Assembly: GCA_033002965.1 (NCBI GenBank)
Contig: JAURVB010009005.1
Span: forward strand, 1-64,000
Length of the DNA: 64,000 nt
Origin: Piper betle
Taxonomy: Eukaryota > Streptophyta > Magnoliopsida > Piperales > Piperaceae
Direction: 5' to 3'
The translations under genes and the position numbers were made by a program. A model generated the notes under the pieces. The model was not told the origin of the DNA. It saw only the letters and a list, made by a program, of their open reading frames with translations, and ran no database searches. Of this stretch, positions 11,329 to 22,140 are shown one piece after another; position 1 is the first letter of the stretch; each line of letters begins with the position of its first letter.

Positions 11329-12625
11329 AGGGGTGTGATGTCACTGCAGATATTAGGTTTGGCATCATGTTGACAGATTTTATAGTGTTGCTAATGAGGG
11401 GGTTTAATGCTATACTCGGCATGGACTAGGTGATGTGACACCGAGCTTTGATAGATTGTTCAAAGAAGGTCCAATTCCAACTGAAGTAGAATATACAGAT
11501 TGCATTCTAGGGCCAAGGCAGAGAAAGCGGTGGGTGTTTGATCTCTTATTAGTGCACCTACAAGTTGATCATCCGAGGTGTGAGGTCATCCTCGCAACAG
11601 TCGTAGCCGCAACCAAGCAGTCAATGCCAAAGTTAGCGAAGATTCTATTGATCAGCGAGTTTGCAGACATAATTTCAGATGAGGTGCTCAGATTGCCACT
11701 AGTCAAGGAGGTAGAGTTCTCCACTAACTTGGTTCTCGATATCGTGCCTACCTTTAGGCACCATATCTGATGGCACCACTTGATCTAAAGGAGCTCAAGC
11801 CCAATTGCAGGGGCTATTGGAGCATCTCCTCATAGGCCAATCCACATCGTCAGGAAGAAGCATGGTAGCATGAGGTTCTGCATCGACTATAGAAATGCTA
11901 AACTAGGTTACAATGAAAAATCATTATCCCTTCCCGTGGATAGATGATTTGTTTGATCAGATTGGAGGAGCTACAGTGTATTTGAAGATTTGTCTTCTAT
12001 TAGGCTACCATCAATTGAGGATTCAAGAGAAGGATGTACTATATATAGCCTTTGGGACTTGGTATGAGCATTATGAGTTTCGAGTCATGCCTTCAGGGCT
12101 AACTAACACACCAACAACATTCATGGATCTTATGATCCAAGTGTTTCAGCCATACCTAGATTAGTTTGTGATTGTATTTGTAGATGACATTTTGATCTAT
12201 TCGAGGTCTAGGGAGGAGCACGAGGTACACTTGAGGATTGCTTTGTAGACTCTACGGGAGCACCACTTATACATGGCTCTCCAAGTGTTAGTTTTGGCTA
12301 TTCGAGGTTGTATTCTTGGGTCATGTAGTATCAGCAGTTGGAATCGTGGTGTATACAGCCAAGGTTAAGGTAGTTCTGAGACGGTACGACCTAACACAAC
12401 CACGAAGATTTAGAGCTTTTAGGGATTGGCTGGATATTACAGGAGGTTCATATAGTGTTTCTTTTACCTGGCAGCCCTTCTCACATGATTGACTAGGAAT
12501 GAGGAGTGCTTTGTGTGGATAGATGCATGTGAGTAGAGTTTTTAAACTTTGAAGGAGAGACTCACTACCACTCCAATGCTAAGTCTATCAAATGACTATG
12601 ATGATTTCATGGTGTACAGTGATGT

Positions 12626-13047
12626 TGTAACATCTTCCAAAAGTTACGTTATTCTCACATCTAATACCTACTGGGGTGAGATCCAATATATTAGAGGGGA
12701 TGTGGGGATGTGCGTATGATCTTTAACTTGGTTCATCACTTTTGAAGTGATGATGAAGCCCATCAATTTGTACTAGTTGAGTCATGCCTTTATATGTGGT
12801 ATCAGACTAAACTCAGGACCATGTTGGATGAATGATGATATGTCAAGAGAAAGAAATTTCAGGGATGAAATTTTTGTAAGGTGGGTGAAATGTAATATCC
12901 TTTAAAATTTTAAGTCATTCTCACATCCAATACCTACTAGGGTAAGATCCAATATATTAGTGGGGCTTAGGATCTTCAAATTGGTTAATCACTTTTAAAG
13001 AGATGACTAAGCCCATCACTGTGCACTAATTAGGTCGGGCCTTTACA
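12626..13047 (+). mobile_element. Complete TRIM element (422 bp) inserted in RNase H
   Basis: The element has two LTRs, 12626..12794 (169 bp, TGTAACATCT...TTTATA) and 12891..13047 (157 bp, TGTAATATCC...TTTACA). They share blocks such as ATCCAATATATTAG and AAGCCCATCA. Between them are 96 bases: a primer binding site TGTGGTATCAGACT directly after the first LTR, and a polypurine tract AGGGATGAAATTTTTGTAAG shortly before the second. It codes for nothing. A perfect 5-bp target-site duplication GATGT flanks it (12621..12625 and 13048..13052), and removing it restores the RNase H reading YSDVSSIGLG. TRIMs move using proteins from other LTR elements. Confidence 0.92.
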
Positions 13048-14603
13048 GATGTGTCAAGCATTGGACTTGGTTGCGTACTAATGCAGAGGAGTAGAGTGAT
13101 TTCATATGCGTCCTGACAGCTGAAAGTTCTTGAGCAGAACTATGTGAGACATGACTAAGTGCTGGCAATAGTTGTGTTTGCTTTGAGCATATGGAGTGAT
13201 TATCTATATAGAGTGTCCTTACAGCTCTTTACCAATCATAAGAAATTGAAGTACATCTTCACGCAAGAGGATTTGAATAGCAAACAGTGGTGATGGTTGA
13301 GTTCCTTGCAGATTATGACATTGACATTGCCTACCATTTGGATAAGGCAAATGTAGTGGCTGATGCCCTAATCAGGTGGCCAATTGTATGTGGAGCATAG
13401 AACAATAGCCTACTTCCTCTCTCTGTCAGACTATATGTACTAGATGTGGCAACACACCCAGGATTGAGTGAGGACATCCTTCATAGGTCCCATTACTCGA
13501 GGTTTACAGTGCATCCTCATTTTTATTGGTGGCCAGTGCTAAATAAAGATGTTCTTGATGCCATATTGAGATGTCTTGTCTATTTGCAAGTCTAGATTGA
13601 GACCCATTACTTGAGGTTTGCGGTGCATATGGGCTCTAGTAAAGATGTATCATGACCGGTGCCAATCTAATTGGTGGCCAAGGCTGATGAAAGATGTTCT
13701 CCACACCATATCGAGAAGTCTTGTCTGCCAAAGGTCAAGATCGAAGCACTAGAGTTTAGAAGGTTTATTACAGCCACTGCCACTAGCAGAGTGGAAGTGG
13801 GATTGCATCACATGTGATTTTGTCACAGATCTACCTCAATTTTGACGCCAGATGGATGTCATATAGGTTGTTGTTGATAGTTTGTCAAAATAGGAATGCT
13901 TTATATCAATTTGTACAACCTATATTTGTATCGATGCTGTCCTGATTATATAGACATCAGATTGTCTAGCTCCACGAAATTCTACAAGAGATTGGACAAG
14001 ATAGGGACCCTAATTCACCTCTTCCTTCTAGAGACTTTTTCAAAGAAAACTTTGTACGGAGGTCAAGTTTAATATAGCCTATCATTTACATACCAACGAC
14101 TAGTTTGAAAGGACAATTCAGATCTTGGAGGACTTCCTATGGTCGTGCATGATGGATTTTGATAGGTCTTGGGAGGAGCACTTACCATTGGTAGAATTTG
14201 AGTACAACTATAGTTATCAAGCCTGTATCGGGATGACACCTTTTTAGGCTTTATATGGTAGGCCATTCAGATCACCGTCATGTTCATTAGAGGGGGATGA
14301 ACCATTGATATTAGGCCATGAGTTGGCTTGAAGAGTCCCAGAGGATGGTTGAGTTGATATGGCAGAGACTATTAGTAGCTTAGGATAGGCGGAAGGCATA
14401 TGTAGATTAGTAGTGTAGGGACATCAGCTTTGCCCTTGAGGATTGTGTCTTCCTAAAAATCTCGCCTACGAAAGGAGGCGTGTGATTCAGGAGGCAGGGC
14501 AAGCTGAGTCTGAGGTATATTGGCCTATTCGATATGCTAAAACGAATAATGAGGTGACGTATGAGCTTGCACTACTACCTAGTCTATCGGCAGTACATCT
14601 GGT

Positions 14604-17600
14604 TGTTGAGTCTCAGACTCATGCATTTCAGATTTTGATAATGAAACAATAATCATGTGGATTGAATGATAAATTGCTCTATGACAAGGTTTGATTGAAC
14701 TAAAGCAAGATTATTCAAAGTTAATTGTAATTCGCTTAATTCGGAAATGGTGTGACATTTAGGATTAATCATAGACTTAGACACATTGCTATTTGGAATT
14801 AGACATGATCTCGGTCAAGATGTTCTACACTTGATCTTGGACAAAGTTTGAAGGCTTAAAGACTTATTGAACACCGAATAGTCAAGTGGATCCTAATGCT
14901 TTGAATGTGTAAAATCAAACTTGAGAAGGAAACTTCTGTGGGAGTTTGGAGGAGCCTATTCCACATTAATGCTCAAATGGTTAGATGTTCACAAGCTAAT
15001 GGACTTGTGTGACTATATAAGGTGTTTGATGCAACATGGAAGAGCTACCCAATATCCAAATATTAAAATTTTTTGAAGTATTCAATGTGGGAGTTCAGTT
15101 CAGAATAAGATTGAAGTGCTAAATTTGAGAATATATGAAATCTATGCCCTTTCGCTTAGGATGTTATTTGTTGTTTGGTTTGGTTTGGCCTTTCTTTCAA
15201 TTCAATTTGTCTTCTGGTTCGATTTCGTTTGGCTTGGCTTTTGGCTCACAGTTCTAAGGAAAGTTGGTGTTGATCGTGCCTTGGTTTAGAAAGATTTGGC
15301 TCATGTGGGTGCCTATTGATGTGGTTTTGTTTGGCATGCGTTGTGTTTTAGAAGTAGTTAATAGGTCTGTTTACATGTTAGAGGGGTCATTTTGGGGGGT
15401 GGTGTTTTAGTCATGCATTTAGTTGAACTGAAGATGTTATCAAATACCTAAGTTGATATGACCTTTGGCTTGCTATCACACCACTTCTTGATAGTCTTCT
15501 ACTTTATATATGTGACCGTTTTGACTTTATACTCATTTGAATATTTCTTTAGTGTTGTACCATTATAAAAGTCATAAAATTTGTGTAAATACAATTCAAT
15601 TAGAGCCATAAAGATGTCATGAGTCATGTCACATTAATAGATCATACCACATGATGGGTCATGTCTATTAATTATACATGCATTCATGTACATCTCTTTA
15701 ATTCCCTATACCAAGATTCATTGCTTTTATATTTCCTTGTCTTCTTACTTTTCCATGAAAAACTTGTCTTTATAACCACATCTTTGTACCCTGAATTCCA
15801 ATTCGTATTATTATCATCCTTTCACCTTTTCTTGAGTTTTCCCAACATTGTCGTCCATGGGAGTTCGCTAGAATTTGCCATCAAACTTGGTTGCATATCA
15901 AGGTGCCTATATGTGACTATACTTTGAAGTGCATATTTCCATCGTCGGATGTGTTATGAGCCATTATTCTTTTGAGTATGTTGTTATTTAATCCTCTTTT
16001 TTTTCTCTGGCACTTGATGAAAGTCTATAAGTTTTGATCAGATCTAGAACCATGATCTTGTATACCTACAATTTGGTTAAATCTTCTATTTTGGTAACTC
16101 TTGAACTATTGTTTCACTATTGTTCTTTATCATTCATTAATGTCATATTTTTATTCATCTATTATAATGTACAAATATATATAACAATTGATTTAAATTA
16201 ATCTTATCTCATTTGATCATGCATTATCATGCATGTATCATACAGATTGTGTTAGATGTTAAGTTGGGTTCATTTATAGGTCTTGTGGTTCGAGCTCGCT
16301 GGTAGATTGCTTGCAGCTTGGAGACTAGGTCTATTTAGGACCCATTTCTTATTTTACACTTATTTGATGAGTGAGTTGTTTTATATCATAGGATGAGTTA
16401 AGTGGTGGTTTTATCACACTTAATTTGAACCATTTAGATGTCGTGTTTATTAACCCTTGAGGATGAGATCCCTTGAGTTGTCTTTGAAAATCAAAAGATC
16501 CATCTCAAGTTACCTTCTTTCTAGATGCCTATTAATATTATTATTCGCTATCTAAGCCTACTATTATTATATTATGTTTTAGCAATTTTTAGAGTGGGGA
16601 GATTGTTGGAGATTGTTTTGGGTAAGTCCACTTCAAGGAGTAAATCCCAGGGCGAGACCTGTTGAGGAGCCCGGTTGTTTCATTGTCGATGGGATAGACA
16701 CAACACTCTACATTCTCTTCTTGTTGTATCATTTTCACCCTTACGTCTATGCTTAACCCAAAGAGGCTATGGTTGTATGTACTGAATTCTGTGGCATATG
16801 TCATAACTGCAGTGCTTGTCTTCAGAGCTAAGAGGAACATATCATGGTGGAGTTGGAGAGGATAGGAGAAAGGGTATTGCCCAATCAGCTGCAATCGCAC
16901 GCCAGTGTAGTTTCCTTTGGGTTTTGTGTGATTCTTCTTGTGGTGTACTATCCCCTTCTTGTTTTACTTTAATAAGTACTATTGAGTTCGTATGTCAGTT
17001 TGATATTATAGTTATTTTATTTTGCAAACTGACAACTTGTTGCATAACTTGTTACTGATGTTTTTTTCTTTTAATATTTATGAGGTGGTGTGCCTAGAGT
17101 GTTGCTGGCAGATACAGGGGATGCTAATGTCTTCACATAGACACATACTCCCGTCGTGTTGTTGTGGTGTTGTTTTATATTGCTTTTCCATTTTATTTTG
17201 GTCATCAAACATCTTTACTCTTGGCTTAGTATACTGATGTAATAACCCCAAGTTTTCCAATAATTTATAATATTTTGAATAATATTCATATTTCCTTTGT
17301 TTTTTATTTTGCTTGTTGAAGTTGTAGGTAGTAGTTATTTTCCGTCTAAGACGCCAAGTAAGTTCAGATCTTAAGGGGCTTTGTGGCGTGGTCTTCCATG
17401 TAATTAAGTTAAGAGATAGCAATATTAAAATATAACATTTCGGTTCAGTTCAAGGATGAACTAGGAATAGGATGTTAGACAATAAGCTTTAGATAAGCTT
17501 CATTGTGTCAACCTTAGGGCTTTCTCAAGAGATTGTGCAATACTTTGTATTTTGTATATCTCTTGTGTAAAGATTTAGTTGATCTTGTGATTTGGTTGCA

Positions 17601-18183
17601 AACAAGATTAGGTGTGATCTTACAGAAAGTGATTGTGTTTGGGGCTATTGTACACTTTGGGTGTGGAGTAGTGTGAGTGGTGTTGTAATTATAGGTGTTT
17701 GATTGGCTAGTGAATTCTAGCTACATATCAAGAGGTCAAGGACAAGTGTCCCTTGTGAAGGTGGCTTGGGGTTGAGTGCGGTGAAGGACAAGTGGCTTGT
17801 GAAGCACTTGGGTCTTGTTTGGTGATGGATAAGTGGTTGTACAATTAGGTTGTAACTCTCATTAAGCTTAGCCATAGGGAACCATAGAAGCCCTACCCAA
17901 CTATACAGTGATGTAGAAGTGAGGATGTACTAGTTGGGACCTTTTTAAAAATCTTTGTGTTTGATTCTTTATCCTTGCTCTGTTGTGCTTTAATTGATTT
18001 AAGCTCATATACAAAATTTTGCAACTTGTTTATTTGAACTTGTTCATCAACATTTGTTGTGATTATTTGTATATAGTCACTTATATTTTTTTAGTATATC
18101 TATAAGACAAGATCTTTAATTTTGGTACTAACTTTCTATTAAGTGTCTTACATATTCCACTGCATACAGAAATTATCTTCTCA
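14604..18183 (+). mobile_element. Copia-type LTR (solo) carrying a nested LTR, splitting the gypsy integrase
   Basis: The left end is TGTTGAGTCTCAGACTCATG and the right end is ATTATCTTCTCA, with TG...CA termini. The flanks CTGGT (14599..14603) and CCGGT (18184..18188) are a 4/5 target-site duplication. Removing the insert joins integrase PSLSAVHL to VFHVSMLKKYV. The 17440..18050 part, with repeated GGTCAAGGACAAGTG/GAAGGACAAGTGGC and the GATGTAGAAGTGAGGATGTAC block, resembles the end of large copia (SIRE-like) LTRs. No copia coding sequence is visible, so it is best read as a solo LTR enlarged by a nested element (next entry). Confidence 0.7.
16200..17240 (+). mobile_element. LTR D-like fragment nested in the copia LTR
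   Basis: Landmarks shared in order with LTR D (59500..62366) include GAGCTCGC, GAGTTAAGTGG, TTAACCCTTGAGGATGAGATCCCTTGAG, TTGTTACTGATG and the CACACATAC-like stretch near 17145. Boundaries are approximate. The adjacent 15500..16200 stretch may belong to it but shows no clear landmarks. Confidence 0.55.
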
Positions 18184-18463
18184 CCGGTGTTTCATGTCTC
18201 CATGTTGAAGAAGTATGTGGTGGATGAATCACAAAAGCTGCAGCATGGGGAACTCGACATCCGACCCGACCTATCTCTACAAGGAGGAGGCTACGTGGAT
18301 TCTTAGCTGATCTATGCAGACTTTCCATAAGAAGGACGTGTCTCTCGTGAAGTTGCTATGGTCATGGCAAGGAGTAGAGGAGGCGATGTGGGAGCATCAG
18401 GATGAGATGCAATGGTGCTTTCCTAAACTCTTCCTTGTGAAGGACACCGATACGAGGTATTAG
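18184..18463 (+). pseudogene. Integrase C terminus and chromodomain-like tail of the gypsy element
   Basis: The reading begins PVFHVSMLKKYVVDESQ, the usual start of the segment after the GPY/F module of chromovirus integrases. After a frame change it continues VSLVKLLWSWQGVEEAMWE and then HQDEMQ..FPKLF, a typical chromodomain-type end, before a stop at 18461. At least one frameshift and one stop break it. It is the continuation of the pol ending at 14603. This places the element in the chromovirus group, probably Tekay-like. Confidence 0.85.
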
Positions 18464-18570
18464 CACACCCTCTAGTTTTTCTTTCTATTGTGTGAAATTG
18501 CATGATTGTTTGTTTGTTGTGTCATCTTGCTGAATGTGTATCACCTTAGGCAAATTTCAGGACAAAATTT

Positions 18571-18587
18571 TCTTAAGTGGAGGAAGT
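18571..18587 (+). promoter_or_regulatory. Polypurine tract before the 3' LTR A
   Basis: The purine-rich run AAGTGGAGGAAG sits directly before the LTR start at 18588, preceded by GACAAAATTTTCTT. It fits the plus-strand primer of a gypsy element. Confidence 0.6.
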
Positions 18588-20825
18588 TGTAAAGCCCAGA
18601 TTGTTTGCCTAACGGTATTGAGTTGGTTTGGTCTTAATTGGAATCAGCTTAGTTGGGTCCATCCTCTCTTGTCGAGGTTTGAATATGGTAAGGTGTATGT
18701 TTAACCTGCCCTCGCCTCCTTTGGTGTTAGGTACCACTCTTGGACGTTATGTGCCGAGCATTTTCTTTTTTTGTTTTGTTGTTTTGGTCAAGTTGAGTAT
18801 AGTTAGATGTCAGGACTGAGTCCCTCACAAGTCTCATTTGCTTGTCATGTGTATAAAAATCATTTCCGATGATCGTATCCCTGGCAGGACCCGCAGTGCA
18901 ATTTCTGGGTTTGTCCTTGCAGCCTTAGGGTGTGAACCCTAACTATGCATTGTAAGACTGGAGATCGGGCTAAGAAATTACTTACTGAATATTTTTAATT
19001 TAATGGATGTAGTTGAACAATAATATTGTTTATCAAGTTGAGTTTGAAATTTTTGGTTCAAGCCTTGGTGTTCATTCAATTAATTTTAAGTTAAATAAAT
19101 TTTCCTAGAGAAAACAGTCAAAATTATCCTTTAAGTGAGGGGTAAAAACATTTGTATGGGAAAAATAAAAGAAGGTGGCCTCTCTCTTTCTCTTATGTCA
19201 ACCACTCCCTGTCTTCTTTGTTTTGTGTGGCGACTCTTTCTCTCCTCTCTTCCTTGTTCATGGCTAGGGTTTCGGTAATTTCTTTTTTTATTGTTATTTC
19301 GTGTTTTCTTCATCGTATGTATACATTTTTATTGATTAGAATATTATACATGCATGAATTATAGCTTACTTGGATGACATTTGATTTGTGGAGATCATAG
19401 AATCAGTTTTTTCATGAATTTATGATGAGATTTGATGGAGAATGATTATTAGGCAAAAAATTCGAAAATTTTGAGTTTTTGTGCATGAATTGTAATTTAA
19501 TTAATAGAAAATTTCCATGACATATAAGCATATATTTAATTTCTGAAATTTATATGATGCATAATTGTAGTTATTTGAGATGTAATCATTAAATAACTTT
19601 AAGAACAATAATTGGTTGATTTAATTGCATTAGATCAAGTTTGGTGCATGATTATATATTTTTAGTTGTAAATTCCTTGAAAATTATATTCTAATGGCAG
19701 ATTTATTAAAAATAGTTAATTTGATGAAAATCTATCATGGGTATGTCTATAATCATCATATGAACTTGTTGGCATGAAAAAATCAAACATGGTTGATAAA
19801 TGCATGAAAAAGATCTGAAATTCGAGAAAAATTTATCTTCAAAAGTGTAAAAACTGCCAAAGCATTTGAATGCCAGGAAACAGAGTTTCTGAACCCTCAG
19901 TCAATTATTCAGAGTGTTTGAGCGCTAGGAAATAGAACATTTGAACGTTCACCTACTTTTGTGGAGCGTCTGAATGCTTGAAAATAGAGTGCCTGAATGC
20001 TCGAACAATTTTCAGTGTTTCTTAATTAATGTATTAAATAATTATTTAATTATGTTTAATACTTTAATTATGATTTATTATTATTATTAATGGGTTGATA
20101 TGTTATACATGCCATTGTTTAGTACATAAGCTTGAGATGGAGATTTATACTTATTTTAAATGTTTTTGTTGTGTATTCATGCATGATATATCATCATTTC
20201 CGTATTTGATACGCGGTTGTGTGAGTAATGTGTATCGATTGGAGTCGTCTAAGTCTTGTATGAGAGCTAGTCAAGGGGAAGATAATACCTAAGGATTAAG
20301 GTATGTATAACCTTTATGAAGGTAGATGAACAATAGTTGTCATTGATTAGTTGGGTAAAGGGAGAAGTGACAACATTGGCATTAGAGGTGATGCGTTAGA
20401 CTTCATCGGCCTAATTAAAATATACGACCGTGATGTAAGGCTCATCACATTGTAGGGCTCACTACAAAGCATAAAAGGTTTAAAGGTCCAATTGATAAGG
20501 AGTAGCCCAGTACACACTCCAAGACCAATGTCCAAGTAGGGTCATAGGTCTACAATCTCTTTAAGGAAAGGGCAACATTTAGGATCATAAATGGTAAAAT
20601 ATTTTCTGGCAGTGTACACTCTGTTAAAATGGGGGTTAGGCAAAAACCCATATATTTTATAATTTTGCTTAAATTATTCATTTTGGTTATACAGACATCA
20701 TGGTTTTATCACCATTGTGGAATTGCCTCTGTAGGTATGAAGTAGCTTGGGACAAGAGTCTTGGAGGGGACAGAAGGAGCTCCGGTGGATGGACTATTCG
20801 TTATCTTTATTGGTGGACTTTTACT

Positions 20826-20833
20826 TGTTAATT

Positions 20834-20869
<36 letters not shown>
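20826..20869. repeat. (TA)n microsatellite
   Basis: About twenty TA units within the 5' LTR of element B. The matching place in the 3' LTR has a much shorter, interrupted TATATATACATATATAT. Confidence 0.9.
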
Positions 20870-20871
<2 letters not shown>

Positions 20872-21273
20872 ATATTATTGTAAGGCAGTGGAACATGGTT
20901 AGGTTTATGGGATTTCTATAATTATTATCTTGCATGCTATTAGTTGAACTATATATTGTGTTTGCTTATAAAAAATAGTTGTTTTATAAATAATTATCAC
21001 TTCCAATGTGCATGTTATACAACTAATTAATTGTTTTAATAGTTCGAATTTACTCTTTTGTGGGTGGTTTGAGTTTGTATGTTAGGTAACCCATAGTTTG
21101 TGTTGGGTTTTCTAGGCGGGGTCTTACAATTGGTATCAAAGCCATAATACCATGAACTATGCAATATATGACCCTCACCTTATTGAAAGTCAAAGAATCC
21201 ATTGTCCCAAGGGTTTGAAATTTTGTTGCTTTGCATTTACTTTGTGTTGTGGTACTAATTTGTGGTGTTGCAA

Positions 21274-22140
21274 ATGGCACCAAATACCAAATCTCAAGAT
21301 CAAAAGATCCAGGTAAACGCTGAACCAACCAATGAGAATGTTCTGAATCAGATATTAGCTGTTATCTAATGTTTGACTCAGTCAAGTGCGGCCACTCAGA
21401 ATGTGATACTAAAGGCAGTACAGAGACTGCCCATTGTGCTAGCTGTTGGAGGAAGTGGAGATTCTAGTTCGGCTGGTGGGCAATCCCACCTAGAGTGCGG
21501 GACGGGAACCAAGGGGCAAGGAATGACATACCTCCACTGACAGCTTCACAGAATCTTCCATCGGCAAGGCAACGACCGAGAGTGGTGGAGACTCTGTCAA
21601 GTATAGTAAGCAAAAATTCATTAAGAATGATGCCAAAGAGTTTGTGGGGGGAGTTAATCCGATCAAAGCTGTGAATTGGACTAACAGCATGGAAACCACA
21701 TTCAAGGCAATGCAAGTACCCAACAAGCACAAGGCTACGTTAGCCACTTGCATGTTTTAGGAGGAGGGAGATAATTGGTGGGATACCTTGGAGAAATCTG
21801 CTTTCAGACAAAGGGAGATTAATTCCAACGCGTGGGATGGTTTGTGACAACATTTAATGTGTATTTCCTGGGGCCAGTACTTTGACAAAAGGTTTTGGAA
21901 TTCAATAATTTGACTTAAGGAAACAACTCAGTACGAGAGTATGCTCGCAAATACCTTGTACTTAAGCGTTATTCCCTAGGGTCTCTAGCAAATTTGGAAG
22001 GCCCGTGCAAGTAAATTTTTCTGGGGTTTGAAGTTTGAGTTGAGGGATAGGATTACCAACATTCCTTGCGAAAACCCTGCAGGGAGGTGGGACAAAATTG
22101 AAGGACTGTCCAAAAGCAGCAAAAGAGGAGGAGGGTATGA
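21274..22140 (+). pseudogene. Gag remnant of element B
   Basis: The frame opens with MAPNTKSQDQK at 21274 and breaks after about 30 codons. Later pieces in other frames, such as FVGGVNPIKAVNWTNSMET near 21640, then WWDTLEKSAF and REYARKYLVLK, follow the order of the plant retrotransposon gag domain. Many stops and shifts prevent any product. No protease, RT or integrase follows. Confidence 0.75.

Larger units (their letters stand above)
10981..14603 (+). pseudogene. Degenerate Ty3/gypsy (chromovirus-type) gag end and pol
   Basis: Pieces of pol lie in the usual order on the plus strand, in several frames with many stops. Protease: 11091..11279 has LFDSGS followed by HIFIA. Linker before RT: 11435..11770 has VEFSTNLV. 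Reverse transcriptase: 11890..12250 has [18 protein letters not shown], then the catalytic FVDDILIYS. RNase H begins near 12590 with MVYSDV; it is interrupted by the TRIM at 12626 and resumes at 13048 with SSIGLGCVLMQ. Integrase remnants run from about 13500, with WEEHLPLVEFEYN near 14175 and PSLSAVH near 14590. The element is cut at 14603 by a copia-like LTR and resumes at 18184. The domain order PR-RT-RH-INT identifies Ty3/gypsy. The element cannot encode a working polyprotein. Confidence 0.9.

Noticed and set aside
17078..17422. 114-codon minus-strand frame
   Set aside because: It runs across the end of an LTR D-like piece and copia LTR sequence; no domain.
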